From IMG/VR virus record IMGVR_UViG_3300025674_004051, positions 1 through 43,754 of that record: 43,754 nt of DNA; one strand, given 5' to 3'. Each line of letters starts with the position of its first letter. Positions within the stretch are counted from its first letter, which is position 1. Shown here one piece after another: positions 21,686 to 30,362 of this stretch. Under the pieces are notes generated by a model. That model searched no databases and was not told the DNA's origin. It saw only the letters and a list, made by a program, of their open reading frames with translations. Source of the stretch: a virus. Made by a program: the position numbers and the translations under genes.

Positions 21686-22536
21686 CCAATTGGTTCCGCG
21701 AACCAATCTCCAATCAACCGATATTCGTTAACGATTCTTATGAGATTGATTGGCGCGGAACGTTAGGAGTTGGTGACATTCTGTATGGTTTGAATTGTGC
21801 ACACCAACTTGCACATCTGCACAACCATCACATCCGTATGAACGTGTTCTGGAAACACGATGCAGACTTTCTGTATCACTATGAAGATCCAGAAACGATC
21901 ATCGAACGCACCCAATACTTACACAACATGTACCACCGTCAATCGGATGTTACCCTCAACCATATATTCAATTCTACGGATGATGACATTGAGAAAAAAC
22001 GATGGCGGGGGTTTGGCCACAAGAGAGACCCACAACGAGTTCTGTCGTTTCATCACTGGATGTTTCGAAAAGAATTGTGGACTACGGGTCGTCCCAAGAA
22101 GGTGGTGTTTTGGAGACCCACATTCAATCGTGAGATACCATCGGGTGGTAAGAAGTGGAAGATGACATTCTCTGTCAAAGAGTGGGAACGCATTATCCAC
22201 TTTCTGGAACTCAAGGGATACGAACTGGTTGAACTGACATATCGTACACCCATAAGTGAGGCCTTCTATCATATACGTACATCCAATTTCTGTATCTTCT
22301 ATGACGGTATGTGGCAATACATCGCACGTAATCTTGGGAAACCAGTGATTACCTTGGGGGGTAGTTCTATATGCAAGGTGCATAGTCCACAAGGTGTTTA
22401 CTTTGCACGTCCACACGATGAGGATAATGATTTTTGGGATTACCTATATAATTTACCAAAGAACGAATCGCATCTAGAGAGTCGTGCGAACCGATACAAA
22501 ACCAAATTATGGGAATCGTTAAATGTTTCAGATTGA
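21682..22536 (+). CDS. Glycosyltransferase-like protein (GT-B style)
   Basis: 284 residues, first gene of the long sugar cluster, ATGA overlap. G-V-G-D-I-L-Y-G-L-N-C-A-H-Q-L near 30 resembles the first nucleotide-fold loop of GT9-like heptosyltransferases; V-V-F-W-R-P-T-F-N-R-E near 147 starts a second fold, and F-C-I-F-Y-D-G-M-W-Q-Y-I-A-R-N-L-G-K-P near 210 resembles a donor-sugar site. No complete family signature is seen. Assignment rests on these two-fold features and on its neighbours; other functions are possible. Confidence 0.45.
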   Translation: MTNWFREPISNQPIFVNDSYEIDWRGTLGVGDILYGLNCAHQLAHLHNHHIRMNVFWKHDADFLYHYEDPETIIERTQYLHNMYHRQSDVTLNHIFNSTDDDIEKKRWRGFGHKRDPQRVLSFHHWMFRKELWTTGRPKKVVFWRPTFNREIPSGGKKWKMTFSVKEWERIIHFLELKGYELVELTYRTPISEAFYHIRTSNFCIFYDGMWQYIARNLGKPVITLGGSSICKVHSPQGVYFARPHDEDNDFWDYLYNLPKNESHLESRANRYKTKLWESLNVSD

Positions 22537-23491
22537 CCGTGCAGTGATAGAAGTCAATGGGGGTTGCAACTACTCGTGTTCGATGTGTCCGCAGGACATG
22601 CGTACCGGAGGACGACACAAGGGTTTCCTCAAGAAGATGTCTCTCGAAGAGTTTGAGTCTAATGTCGCAGACTGTGCAAAACACGGCCTGAGAGTCGTGA
22701 ACCTTGACGGTTCCGGAGAGGCAACACTGAACCGTGATCTACCCAAGTACATCGAGATTGTCAAGAAGTACAATGCAAAGGCATTCATCTTCTCGAACGG
22801 TCACAACATGCACGGTCAGTACATGCGAGACTGTGTCGATGCAGGACTAGACTTCTATCGATTCTCGTGGATTGGTTCTGATCCTGTAAAGTATGATGAG
22901 TGGATGTACAATCGTATTGGTGGTGACTATGGATCAACATGGGACAAAGTCGAAGCCATGCAAAAGTATGTTGAAGAGACTGGTAGTGAATGTACAGTTG
23001 CAACCTATCATCTCATGACTGAAACAGAAGAAGATGCATTCAATAAGGAACTCGCTGCATACCAGAACATCGTCAACACATTGGGTGTTAAGACAGAAAT
23101 CTGGAAGATGCACAACTGGTCGGGAGTCTATGATCCCGTCAAAGAAAGAGAAGGAGCAAAGAAAACTTGTGGAAGACCTTTCAGTCCAGATCTGGTTATT
23201 CGGGCTGGCGGCTTGGATGGGAAGCGTGGTGCTGTTCATCCCTGTTGTCAAGTTCTTGGAAGAGATGAGGAGGGAATCCTCGGCTACACTAGCGAAAACA
23301 CCGTGGAAGAAATCTGGTTCGGTGAAGAGTACGAGAAACTCAGAGATCAACACACACGGGGAGACTATCCGTCATTCTGTGTTGACTGCGACTTCCTTGT
23401 CGATGATCCGGAAGTTTTAGTCTGGACAAACCACGGTCGTGATCTACACCACATGCACGGTACCGAATTCGATCTGGAAGATTACAGATGA
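22523..23491 (+). CDS. Radical SAM enzyme with SPASM-like C-terminus
   Basis: 322 residues; overlaps the previous gene by 14 bp. The radical-SAM cluster motif C-x3-C-x2-C is C-N-Y-S-C-S-M-C at 15-22; G-S-G-E-A-T-L near 72 is the SAM-binding GGE-type motif and I-F-S-N-G near 95 follows. C-terminal Cys residues (T-C-G-R-P-F, H-P-C-C-Q-V, F-C-V-D-C-D) fit a SPASM or twitch auxiliary [4Fe-4S] site. Such enzymes modify peptides or sugars (for example deoxygenation or epimerisation by radical chemistry). The substrate is unknown; the cluster suggests a sugar nucleotide. Confidence 0.85.
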   Translation: MFQIDRAVIEVNGGCNYSCSMCPQDMRTGGRHKGFLKKMSLEEFESNVADCAKHGLRVVNLDGSGEATLNRDLPKYIEIVKKYNAKAFIFSNGHNMHGQYMRDCVDAGLDFYRFSWIGSDPVKYDEWMYNRIGGDYGSTWDKVEAMQKYVEETGSECTVATYHLMTETEEDAFNKELAAYQNIVNTLGVKTEIWKMHNWSGVYDPVKEREGAKKTCGRPFSPDLVIRAGGLDGKRGAVHPCCQVLGRDEEGILGYTSENTVEEIWFGEEYEKLRDQHTRGDYPSFCVDCDFLVDDPEVLVWTNHGRDLHHMHGTEFDLEDYR

Positions 23492-24048
23492 AACCCGAAG
23501 TCTGGATGATACAGATACGAGACAATCCAGTCTCGATGTATTATCGTGGCCGCGTCGAAGAGTCTTGGAAAGACTATGATCTCAAATTCTATGACGCAGT
23601 AACTCCCAAGGATTTCGAAAACGAAAACTTCAATCACTTCTTGAACTTCGGAAAGAAACGTGGTACAATAGACTTCTCTCTAACTGAAAAAGCAGTATGG
23701 TACAGTCACGTCAATCTATGGGTGAAGGCCAGACGCAAACCAATTTTAATTATAGAACACGATGCGTTACTGGTGGAACCGATTGACTCAGATTGGTTTG
23801 AGAATGATATGGTATGTTTTGGTCATACAGGTAAACGTAAAGTATTACTACCCGGCCTTGCATATTACTTAACACCCGATCTTGCAAAGAGAATGGTCAA
23901 CGATGTAAAGAATATAAGTAAGATCACATGGAATTCAGATGGCACGATTAATGAGTACTGTAGAAGGTATGGAGAAATGGAATCGAGTCATGTAATGCAG
24001 GTGAACAATAGATCACTTGGAACCACAATAGAGCATCCTAAATCATGA
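23488..24048 (+). CDS. Glycosyltransferase, GT25-like (copy 1)
   Basis: 186 residues, ATGA overlap. The protein has F-Y-D-A-V-T-P-K-D-F near 31, A-V-W-Y-S-H-V-N-L-W near 68 and P-I-L-I-I-E-H-D-A-L-L-V near 85, the GT25 pattern where E-H-D-A replaces the usual E-D-D; then G-L-A-Y-Y-L-T-P-D-L-A-K-R-M. It is a paralogue of the proteins at 34070 and 35517, which share D/K-A-V-T-P and E-H-D-A. GT25 enzymes transfer galactose or similar sugars to LPS or protein. Confidence 0.65.
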   Translation: MKPEVWMIQIRDNPVSMYYRGRVEESWKDYDLKFYDAVTPKDFENENFNHFLNFGKKRGTIDFSLTEKAVWYSHVNLWVKARRKPILIIEHDALLVEPIDSDWFENDMVCFGHTGKRKVLLPGLAYYLTPDLAKRMVNDVKNISKITWNSDGTINEYCRRYGEMESSHVMQVNNRSLGTTIEHPKS

Positions 24049-24842
24049 GAAGATTAATTTATCAAGTCTGTCTGGGAAAGGCAAAGAACTCAGCATTGTA
24101 TAGGCATTGTATAGGCAGTGTCGGAGAATACTGCAAGAGACACGACATAGAACACATGGTTCAGTCGCGACCACTTCTGAACATCACACCCGATCCCTTC
24201 ATGTCTAATCGTAGTAAAGACGCCACTGCCAAACACGGTGGTTTCCTACCTATCTACGAGAAAGAGAACGCATTCAACCACCTTGACGACTATGATCAGA
24301 TTGCAATCATCGATGCAGATATTTTTATTCGTGAGGACGCACCAAACATCTTTGATGAGATGGAAGATGATAAGGCCTTTGGTGCGGTGTGTGAACGTGA
24401 GATGCCGATCAATGAGAAGTACAAAGGCAAGATTACCAACTACTCCATGATGCAGTATCAGTCGTTACACAATACAAAGATAGGTATCGACTTCAAACCA
24501 AATAACCTTGGATTTGAGTTCTTCAACATGGGCATGATTGTTCTAAATTGTGGGAAGTTTAAACCATACCTAAAAGGACAAACCGCAGAAGAGTTTATCA
24601 AACGCGGAGAGTTCATGGACTTTGTGAACGGCCGAGGGGCATTTAAGTGGAGTACCGATCAGACTCTACTTAATTGGTTCATAAAGAAGTATCGAGTTCC
24701 TGTACAACACATGGACTCGAAGTGGAATGGACTGTATACTGCAAATACTAAAATCAATGAATGTCACTTTGTGCATTTCTTCTTAAAAGATTTGTTACCA
24801 GATCAGGGTGAGAACGTTGCGGAGTTGATGCGTCTAATATGA
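24045..24842 (+). CDS. Glycosyltransferase-like protein with D-A-D motif
   Basis: 265 residues, ATGA overlap. I-A-I-I-D-A-D-I-F-I near 87 is a GT-A-fold D-x-D metal motif and F-F-N-M-G-M-I-V-L-N near 163 resembles the GT8 family segment; S-T-D-Q-T-L-L-N-W near 203 also fits. It opens R-R-L-I-Y-Q-V, like the paralogue at 32707 (N-L-I-Y-Q-Y) and more remotely 31102. Its 5' part contains an exact 11-bp tandem repeat (24093-24114). The transferred sugar cannot be told. Confidence 0.6.
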   Translation: MRRLIYQVCLGKAKNSALYRHCIGSVGEYCKRHDIEHMVQSRPLLNITPDPFMSNRSKDATAKHGGFLPIYEKENAFNHLDDYDQIAIIDADIFIREDAPNIFDEMEDDKAFGAVCEREMPINEKYKGKITNYSMMQYQSLHNTKIGIDFKPNNLGFEFFNMGMIVLNCGKFKPYLKGQTAEEFIKRGEFMDFVNGRGAFKWSTDQTLLNWFIKKYRVPVQHMDSKWNGLYTANTKINECHFVHFFLKDLLPDQGENVAELMRLI

Positions 24843-25945
24843 ACTATGAAGAAAAGACACAACTATACGCAACATGGGGGGATAAGTATTTACAACACAC
24901 CGACGTGTTATACTCAATTCAATATGAGGATACGTTTAAACCCATAAACATTCAATTATGTCTGTGTGAAATTTGTGATAGTGATTGTCCATTCTGTTCA
25001 GTGGCCGCACGACCACTCAAGAGTTATATCCCGTGGGAAAAACTAACCAAGATGTTAGTTGATTTTAAAGAAATGGGTGCAAAGGCATTAGAGATTACGG
25101 GTGGTGGTAATCCACTACTTTATCGTGACCGTGAAACAAAGAAAGACATCAACGATGTTATTCGATTTGCGGGTGAGTTGGGTTATGATATCGGCATTAT
25201 CACCAATACTGAAAAGTTGGAACGTCACCTAAACCCCGAAATCTATGACTATATTAATTGGATTCGTATTTCTTTGATCAAGTTAGATGAGGGTAAAGAT
25301 CCTGAAGATTATGATTTTGGTTCATTCCCAACCGAACGCCTTGCACTTAGTTACATCATATATGATGGCACTGGTGATGAACCCGACATATTATCTCGTA
25401 CAGGTAAAGTCTACGAAGGTACAACACCGGAGACTATTGAACGAATTGTCAAATTAGTAGAACTGAATCCGGCCGTGAAGTTTGTTCGCACTGGAGGGAA
25501 TTGTCTTGATGAAGGTTATCAACTTTCAGTGTATGAGAAATATAAAGACATTATTCAGAAACTAGACAGGTTCGATAAGTTCTTTATCAAAACATCATAC
25601 GATCATTCTGACGCATACGATAAGGGATGTTACGTAGGCCTGACCCGCCCATATATTGCACCCCATCCCGAAGGTGGGGATTATCAAGTCTATATCTGCA
25701 CAAGTCATGTATTGGAGAGTCGCACATATGACCTAGATTATTCTTTGGGAAGTATTGACAATGTCAAAGAAATATGGGATAATTGTAATCTGAGTTACGC
25801 TAAAACTGGCGTGCCTTATGAACTCCGTGGTGCAGGGAATGGTGGTTGGGGAGATGCATGTAACACATGTTTCTATTACAACAACAACAAACTGTTACAT
25901 ACGGTTGCCCAAACAATGGATATTGATGATCGGAACTTTGCATGA
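24839..25945 (+). CDS. Radical SAM enzyme with C-terminal Cys cluster
   Basis: 368 residues. The cluster motif C-x3-C-x2-C reads C-D-S-D-C-P-F-C near 47-54, preceded by another Cys (C-L-C-E-I). L-E-I-T-G-G-G-N-P-L near 85 is the SAM-binding strand and I-I-T-N-T near 118 follows. The C-terminal part has Y-V-Y-I-C-T-S-H-type and D-A-C-N-T-C-F-Y Cys residues, fitting a SPASM-like auxiliary cluster. This is the second radical SAM in the sugar cluster and is not closely similar to the first. Substrate unknown. Confidence 0.8.
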   Translation: MNYEEKTQLYATWGDKYLQHTDVLYSIQYEDTFKPINIQLCLCEICDSDCPFCSVAARPLKSYIPWEKLTKMLVDFKEMGAKALEITGGGNPLLYRDRETKKDINDVIRFAGELGYDIGIITNTEKLERHLNPEIYDYINWIRISLIKLDEGKDPEDYDFGSFPTERLALSYIIYDGTGDEPDILSRTGKVYEGTTPETIERIVKLVELNPAVKFVRTGGNCLDEGYQLSVYEKYKDIIQKLDRFDKFFIKTSYDHSDAYDKGCYVGLTRPYIAPHPEGGDYQVYICTSHVLESRTYDLDYSLGSIDNVKEIWDNCNLSYAKTGVPYELRGAGNGGWGDACNTCFYYNNNKLLHTVAQTMDIDDRNFA

Positions 25946-26520
25946 CAGAATATGATGAGAGTTATTATACAACAGGCAATTATGAAGACTACCTAGACCG
26001 CAGACCGGAGTTCGATGAACTTGCTGCAGAGTTGTACAGTCTATTATCGAGTCTAGACCATATGGAAGGCCCAATCCTTGACTTTGGGTGTGCGACTGGC
26101 ATGTTGCTTGATGCATTTCAAGATCTAGGTATCGAAGGTGAGGGTGTGGAGATTTCCGAATGGGCCCGACAAGAGGCACAAGAGAAAGGTCACACGGTAC
26201 ATGAAGAGTTGTCAGATAATCATCACTACCCAGTGACGTTTGCACTTGACGTACTTGAACACATGGAAGAAGATGAACTCGATGAGTTCCTTTACAATCT
26301 CACCACAGACGTTCTGGTATTTCGTGTTCCCACAGTTTTGGATGGAGAAGAAGATTACTATATCGAAGAGGCACGACTCGATCCAACACACAAGATCCGT
26401 TGGACAGAGGAAGAGTGGAGGTATGAAATCGAACAACACTGTTACTTTGTTATACCCTTGATGTTACCCAACATCTATTGTGCAGATGGAGCCTATTGTG
26501 GTCTTGCGTTTAAGTTATGA
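25942..26520 (+). CDS. Class I SAM-dependent methyltransferase
   Basis: 192 residues, ATGA overlap on both sides. I-L-D-F-G-C-A-T-G-M-L-L near 45 is motif I, G-V-E-I-S near 67 motif II and F-A-L-D-V-L-E-H-M-E near 95 motif IV. The opening (Y-D-E-S-Y-Y-T-T-G-N-Y-E-D-Y-L) is typical of sugar or small-molecule methyltransferases found in polysaccharide clusters. The acceptor is likely a sugar made by the neighbouring genes. Confidence 0.8.
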   Translation: MTEYDESYYTTGNYEDYLDRRPEFDELAAELYSLLSSLDHMEGPILDFGCATGMLLDAFQDLGIEGEGVEISEWARQEAQEKGHTVHEELSDNHHYPVTFALDVLEHMEEDELDEFLYNLTTDVLVFRVPTVLDGEEDYYIEEARLDPTHKIRWTEEEWRYEIEQHCYFVIPLMLPNIYCADGAYCGLAFKL

Positions 26521-27320
26521 TACACCCCAGTGCGATTATAGAGTGTGAAGTTTTTGAGTTAGGGGAAAACTGTTACATCGGCCCCAACTGCAAGATCACA
26601 TGTAAAGAATTCAGGGCAGGAGATTATCTCTGGATGCCCGCAAATGTGGAGATAGGACGTGGAGGTTGTAATGGCCCTAACAGTATTGTTCATATTGGCA
26701 ATTCTGTTGGTATCTTTGAAGGCACTGTCATTAATCCTTCAGATCGGATCACGATTGGCGATTGTGTTGGTATCGGCGCTGATTGTCTTTTATGGACTCA
26801 CGGCGCTTGGTGTGACCCTCTTGATGGTTTTCCCTTCTCTTTTGCCCCTGTTACCATAGGGAGTAACGTCTGGTTACCCGCAAGGTCAATCATGTTACCA
26901 GGCTCCAGTATTGGTGACAACTGCGTGATTGGCACTGGTTCAATCATCACAAAGGATATTCCATCTGGATCACTCGCAATGGGTTCTCCGTGTAAGGTAG
27001 TCAAAGAAAATGAATACCCTAAGAAGTTGTCTCTGGATGAGAAAGACGAAATACTTAAAGATATTGTCAAACGATGGAATGCACAATTATCACACAAAGG
27101 TGAGTCTATGGTACAGTGTAGTGTATACCATGGCGTTATTTGTATTCGAAAAAACACATGGATTGACTGTATTGATTATCGCATAGTGGGTCAACAGGAT
27201 AACATCACCGAAGACCTTCGTGACTTCCTACGTCGGCATGGTATACGCATATATAACGGACAACCCTTTAAATCATTGAGCCCTAGTTATGAATCTAGTA
27301 TTGAGTCCCCACCCCGATGA
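26517..27320 (+). CDS. Hexapeptide-repeat acyltransferase
   Basis: 267 residues, ATGA overlap. Residues 1-165 show left-handed beta-helix hexads (I-G-P-N-C-K, I-G-N-S-V-G, I-G-D-C-V-G, I-G-D-N-C-V, I-G-T-G-S-I) and the end motif S-L-A-M-G-S-P-C-K-V-V. Sugar O- or N-acetyltransferases of this type use acetyl-CoA; a W-T-H-G near 97 may hold the catalytic His. About 90 extra residues follow (F-L-R-R-H-G-I-R-I-Y) with no known motif. It overlaps the next gene by 32 bp. Confidence 0.8.
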   Translation: MIHPSAIIECEVFELGENCYIGPNCKITCKEFRAGDYLWMPANVEIGRGGCNGPNSIVHIGNSVGIFEGTVINPSDRITIGDCVGIGADCLLWTHGAWCDPLDGFPFSFAPVTIGSNVWLPARSIMLPGSSIGDNCVIGTGSIITKDIPSGSLAMGSPCKVVKENEYPKKLSLDEKDEILKDIVKRWNAQLSHKGESMVQCSVYHGVICIRKNTWIDCIDYRIVGQQDNITEDLRDFLRRHGIRIYNGQPFKSLSPSYESSIESPPR

Positions 27321-27882
27321 TGCAGAATACTCTGTCTCAGGCACAATTCTAAAGAGTACAGACGAATGGAAGATTGCCACCCTTTCTGCGGGTGGTGATA
27401 ATGATGACACGGCCGGAAGTTCACGTCTCGTTGAGAGTGAAAGTTTTTGGTCTCTCTATCCCGTAGAACATGTTGGTATAGACTACAAGACCATTGATGA
27501 GATGCGAGATCACGAACTGGTCTCTTTGATCGATGATCTTGTGGTGGGTGTCGATACGATCTATGTTCCCCCATTAGAAGATAATCACTTTGAACACCGA
27601 AAGATCAGTGGTGCCGCTCGTGCTGCGACACGAGGAAAGGCCATCACCCTGATTGAATATCACACGCCATCAACAAAGTCCGTATGGAACCCCAACCTGT
27701 TTGTTGATGTTACAGACTATTATGAAATCAAAAGAAAACGCATCTACGAATGTTTTGAATCACAACGAGACAGATTTTATTTCTCTGAAAAGAACATCGA
27801 GATTTTCCATGAGGATTATTTCTGTCGTTTACGTGGTCTAGATAAGGTAGAGAAATTCAGAGTGGAGTACCAATTCAAGTGA
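27289..27882 (+). CDS. PIG-L-type deacetylase
   Basis: 197 residues. The zinc-site motif S-P-H-P-D-D-A-E at 6-13 is the LmbE/PIG-L signature, and P-P-L-E-D-N-H-F-E-H-R-K near 98 gives the remaining His ligands. These enzymes remove N-acetyl groups from GlcNAc-type sugars. Following an acyltransferase, this allows deacetylation and re-acylation of an amino sugar. The start ATG overlaps the acyltransferase gene by 32 bp in another frame. Confidence 0.85.
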   Translation: MNLVLSPHPDDAEYSVSGTILKSTDEWKIATLSAGGDNDDTAGSSRLVESESFWSLYPVEHVGIDYKTIDEMRDHELVSLIDDLVVGVDTIYVPPLEDNHFEHRKISGAARAATRGKAITLIEYHTPSTKSVWNPNLFVDVTDYYEIKRKRIYECFESQRDRFYFSEKNIEIFHEDYFCRLRGLDKVEKFRVEYQFK

Positions 27883-28343
27883 AAATTATAAGTCACCGTG
27901 GTAACACACACGGGCCCAATGCAATGACAGAGAACCATCCGATGCAGATCGATAAGGTTATTGGAATGGGGTATGATGTGGAGATCGATCTATGGGGTGG
28001 AGACGGACTTTGGTTAGGACATGACGAACCACAATACCCAACGACAAAGGAGTGGTTGACGGATCGTTCTCGCAATCTGTGGATTCACTGTAAGAACATC
28101 GAAGCGATGGCTTGGTTGCGTCAGTATGCACCTCATCTACATTACTTCTGGCATCAAGAAGATGACTACACGTTGACATCACACGGTTGGTGTTGGGCAT
28201 ATCCAAACAAACCCGTACCGAAATCGAATCCCGAATCGTATTATAGTCTACGTTCGGTGTGTGTTATGCCTGAGATATACAACTCCGATGCGAGTAACTT
28301 CCAAGCAATATGTACTGATTATGTTAAAACTTATACTGTTTGA
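27879..28343 (+). CDS. Glycerophosphodiesterase-like protein
   Basis: 154 residues, GTG start in a GTGA overlap. It opens I-I-S-H-R-G-N-T-H-G-P-N and has E-N-H-P then Y-D-V-E-I-D-L-W near 33 and L-G-H-D-E-P-Q-Y near 46, the metal/catalytic order of the GDPD family (H-R-G, E-x-D, H-D). It is shorter than full GDPD enzymes (usually about 240 or more), so it could be a minimal version or act on a sugar phosphodiester. It overlaps the next gene by 23 bp. Confidence 0.65.
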   Translation: MKIISHRGNTHGPNAMTENHPMQIDKVIGMGYDVEIDLWGGDGLWLGHDEPQYPTTKEWLTDRSRNLWIHCKNIEAMAWLRQYAPHLHYFWHQEDDYTLTSHGWCWAYPNKPVPKSNPESYYSLRSVCVMPEIYNSDASNFQAICTDYVKTYTV

Positions 28344-29670
28344 TCTCGATGGGGTTCTTGTTGACGCAAAGGACATACACTACCAAGCATTGAATCGTGC
28401 TTTGGGTAAACACTTTGCCATCACGCCCGACGAACATCGCAACCTATATGACGGTCGTAAGACTCGCGAGAAGTTGGAGATGTTGACTGCGACCAAGAAG
28501 TTGCCAGTCGAACTACACGATGAGATCTTTGATAAGAAACAGGCCATCACTGTACAGATGATGCACGAGTTACCGATCAACACATGTGCACTTGAACTAT
28601 TTCAGAAACTAGAAGAGTCTGGATACACGATTGGTGTGTGTTCAAATAGTATTCGTCGCACCGTTCTGACGGCATTATCTAAGAGTGGACTCATCGAATA
28701 CTGTTCAGTGATCCTATCCAATGAAGATGTCAAGAACTCAAAACCCCATCCAGAAATCTACTGGAAAGCAATGTCGATGATGGGTTGTCTTCCTGAAGAA
28801 ACCATGATCATCGAAGACTCTCCCCCAGGCCTTCTTGCAGCTGCACGTTCTCGCGCATCCTACATACGAGTGGTTAGTCCAGAACAAGTGACTGTAGATA
28901 ATCTACTAAACCGAATACAGGAGTCAAAAACTACAATGGTCAAGAAATGGAAAGATGAGAGACTGAATGTTCTCATCCCAATGGCGGGTGCGGGATCACG
29001 ATTCGCACAAGCGGGATACACCTTCCCCAAACCCCTGATTGATGTCAACGGTAAACCAATGATTCAAGTTGTTGTTGAGAATCTTGGTCTCGATGCCAAC
29101 TACATCTTTGTTGTGCAGAAGGAACACAAGGAACGTTTTCATCTAGAAAACATGTTACCTCTCATTGCACCCAATTGTAAGATCGTAGAAGTTGATGGGA
29201 TCACTGAAGGTGCAGCTTGTACTGCACTTCTCGCAAAGGAATACATCGACAATGATGCACCATTGTTCTTTGCAAACTCTGATCAGTACGTTGAGTGGGA
29301 ACCTCTTCAGTTCATGTACGACATGCAAGAGACGGAGGCCGATGGAGGTATCGTCACATTCAAGGCGACACATCCCAAGTGGTCATTTGCAAGGGTCAAT
29401 GACTTTGGGGTTGTCACGGAGGTTGCAGAAAAGAATCCTATCAGTGATAATGCAACCGTAGGTTACTACTATTGGAAACATGGTTCAGACTTTGTTAAGT
29501 ACGCAGAACAGATGATCGAGAAAGATGTTCGAGTGAATGGAGAGTTCTATGTGTGTCCCGTATTCAATGAGGCCATTGGGGACAACAAAGAGATACGAAC
29601 CCACACTGCAAAGGCAATGTGGGGATTGGGAACACCGGAAGATCTGGAATACTTCCTCAAGGAGAAATAA
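28321..29670 (+). CDS. HAD phosphatase fused to sugar nucleotidyltransferase
   Basis: 449 residues from ATG 28321; the earlier in-frame start at 28261 lies within the previous gene. Residues 1-205 are a HAD hydrolase of the beta-phosphoglucomutase type: F-D-L-D-G-V-L (nucleophile D8, D10), C-S-N-S near 104, K-P-H-P near 141, I-I-E-D-S-P-P-G near 160. Residues about 215-449 are a nucleotidyltransferase: P-M-A-G-A-G-S-R-F, F-P-K-P-L-I near 235, A-N-S-D-Q near 320. The two activities would dephosphorylate or isomerise a sugar phosphate and activate a sugar with NTP in one chain. Confidence 0.85.
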   Translation: MLKLILFDLDGVLVDAKDIHYQALNRALGKHFAITPDEHRNLYDGRKTREKLEMLTATKKLPVELHDEIFDKKQAITVQMMHELPINTCALELFQKLEESGYTIGVCSNSIRRTVLTALSKSGLIEYCSVILSNEDVKNSKPHPEIYWKAMSMMGCLPEETMIIEDSPPGLLAAARSRASYIRVVSPEQVTVDNLLNRIQESKTTMVKKWKDERLNVLIPMAGAGSRFAQAGYTFPKPLIDVNGKPMIQVVVENLGLDANYIFVVQKEHKERFHLENMLPLIAPNCKIVEVDGITEGAACTALLAKEYIDNDAPLFFANSDQYVEWEPLQFMYDMQETEADGGIVTFKATHPKWSFARVNDFGVVTEVAEKNPISDNATVGYYYWKHGSDFVKYAEQMIEKDVRVNGEFYVCPVFNEAIGDNKEIRTHTAKAMWGLGTPEDLEYFLKEK

Positions 29671-30362
29671 TGTCACAACGTAATTATCTAGAGATGCAAA
29701 AGAAACAGTACGAGAGTGCGTCTGGTCGATGGTCATGGGCCGCTCGGGATTGGGTTGTCGGACAATACGACAAACAAAACGAGTGGAAAGATTATGACAC
29801 CCATCTGTTCCCCGAAGGTGTTGGTGGTCTTGCACTGGAGTACGGTTGTGGACCAGCAAGGAACCTAGTTCGTTATCGCAAAAGATTCGATCGGATTGAT
29901 GGTACTGATATCGCAAAGGGAAACATTCTCAAAGCAAAAGATAATCTGGAACGTCAAGGAATAGATCTACCAAGACTAGAAGTCTGTGACGGAAAGTCGA
30001 TCCCCTTTGAAGATGACTACTATGATGTGGTGTTCAGTGTGATTTGTATGCAACACATATGCAGTTACAGTATTCGGGACAGTATCATAAGAGACACTTA
30101 TCGTGTGTTGAAAGAGGGTGGTCACTATTGTTTCCAGATGGGTTATGGTGGCAAACTGGAAGGCCATCCTTGGTATGAGTATCGAGAAGATCGTCATGAT
30201 GTCAAGGGCACAAATGGTAAACACGATGTGTCTATCACCGATGAAAACGAAGTGATTGATCATCTGAGCGAGATTGGATTTACGAACATCAACATCTCAA
30301 TTCGTGATGCGATTACAGGCGACAATCACAAGAATTGGATATGGGTACAGTGTCAGAAATAA
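29670..30362 (+). CDS. Class I SAM-dependent methyltransferase
   Basis: 230 residues from ATG 29670 (1-bp overlap TAATG; GGAG upstream; an earlier in-frame ATG 29619 lies in the fusion gene). L-E-Y-G-C-G-P-A-R-N-L near 54 is motif I, G-T-D-I near 74 motif II and Y-Y-D-V-V-F-S-V near 110 motif IV, with V-L-K-E-G-G-H-Y-C-F-Q near 145 typical of Methyltransf_11. A second O- or N-methyltransferase in the cluster. Confidence 0.8.
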   Translation: MSQRNYLEMQKKQYESASGRWSWAARDWVVGQYDKQNEWKDYDTHLFPEGVGGLALEYGCGPARNLVRYRKRFDRIDGTDIAKGNILKAKDNLERQGIDLPRLEVCDGKSIPFEDDYYDVVFSVICMQHICSYSIRDSIIRDTYRVLKEGGHYCFQMGYGGKLEGHPWYEYREDRHDVKGTNGKHDVSITDENEVIDHLSEIGFTNINISIRDAITGDNHKNWIWVQCQK

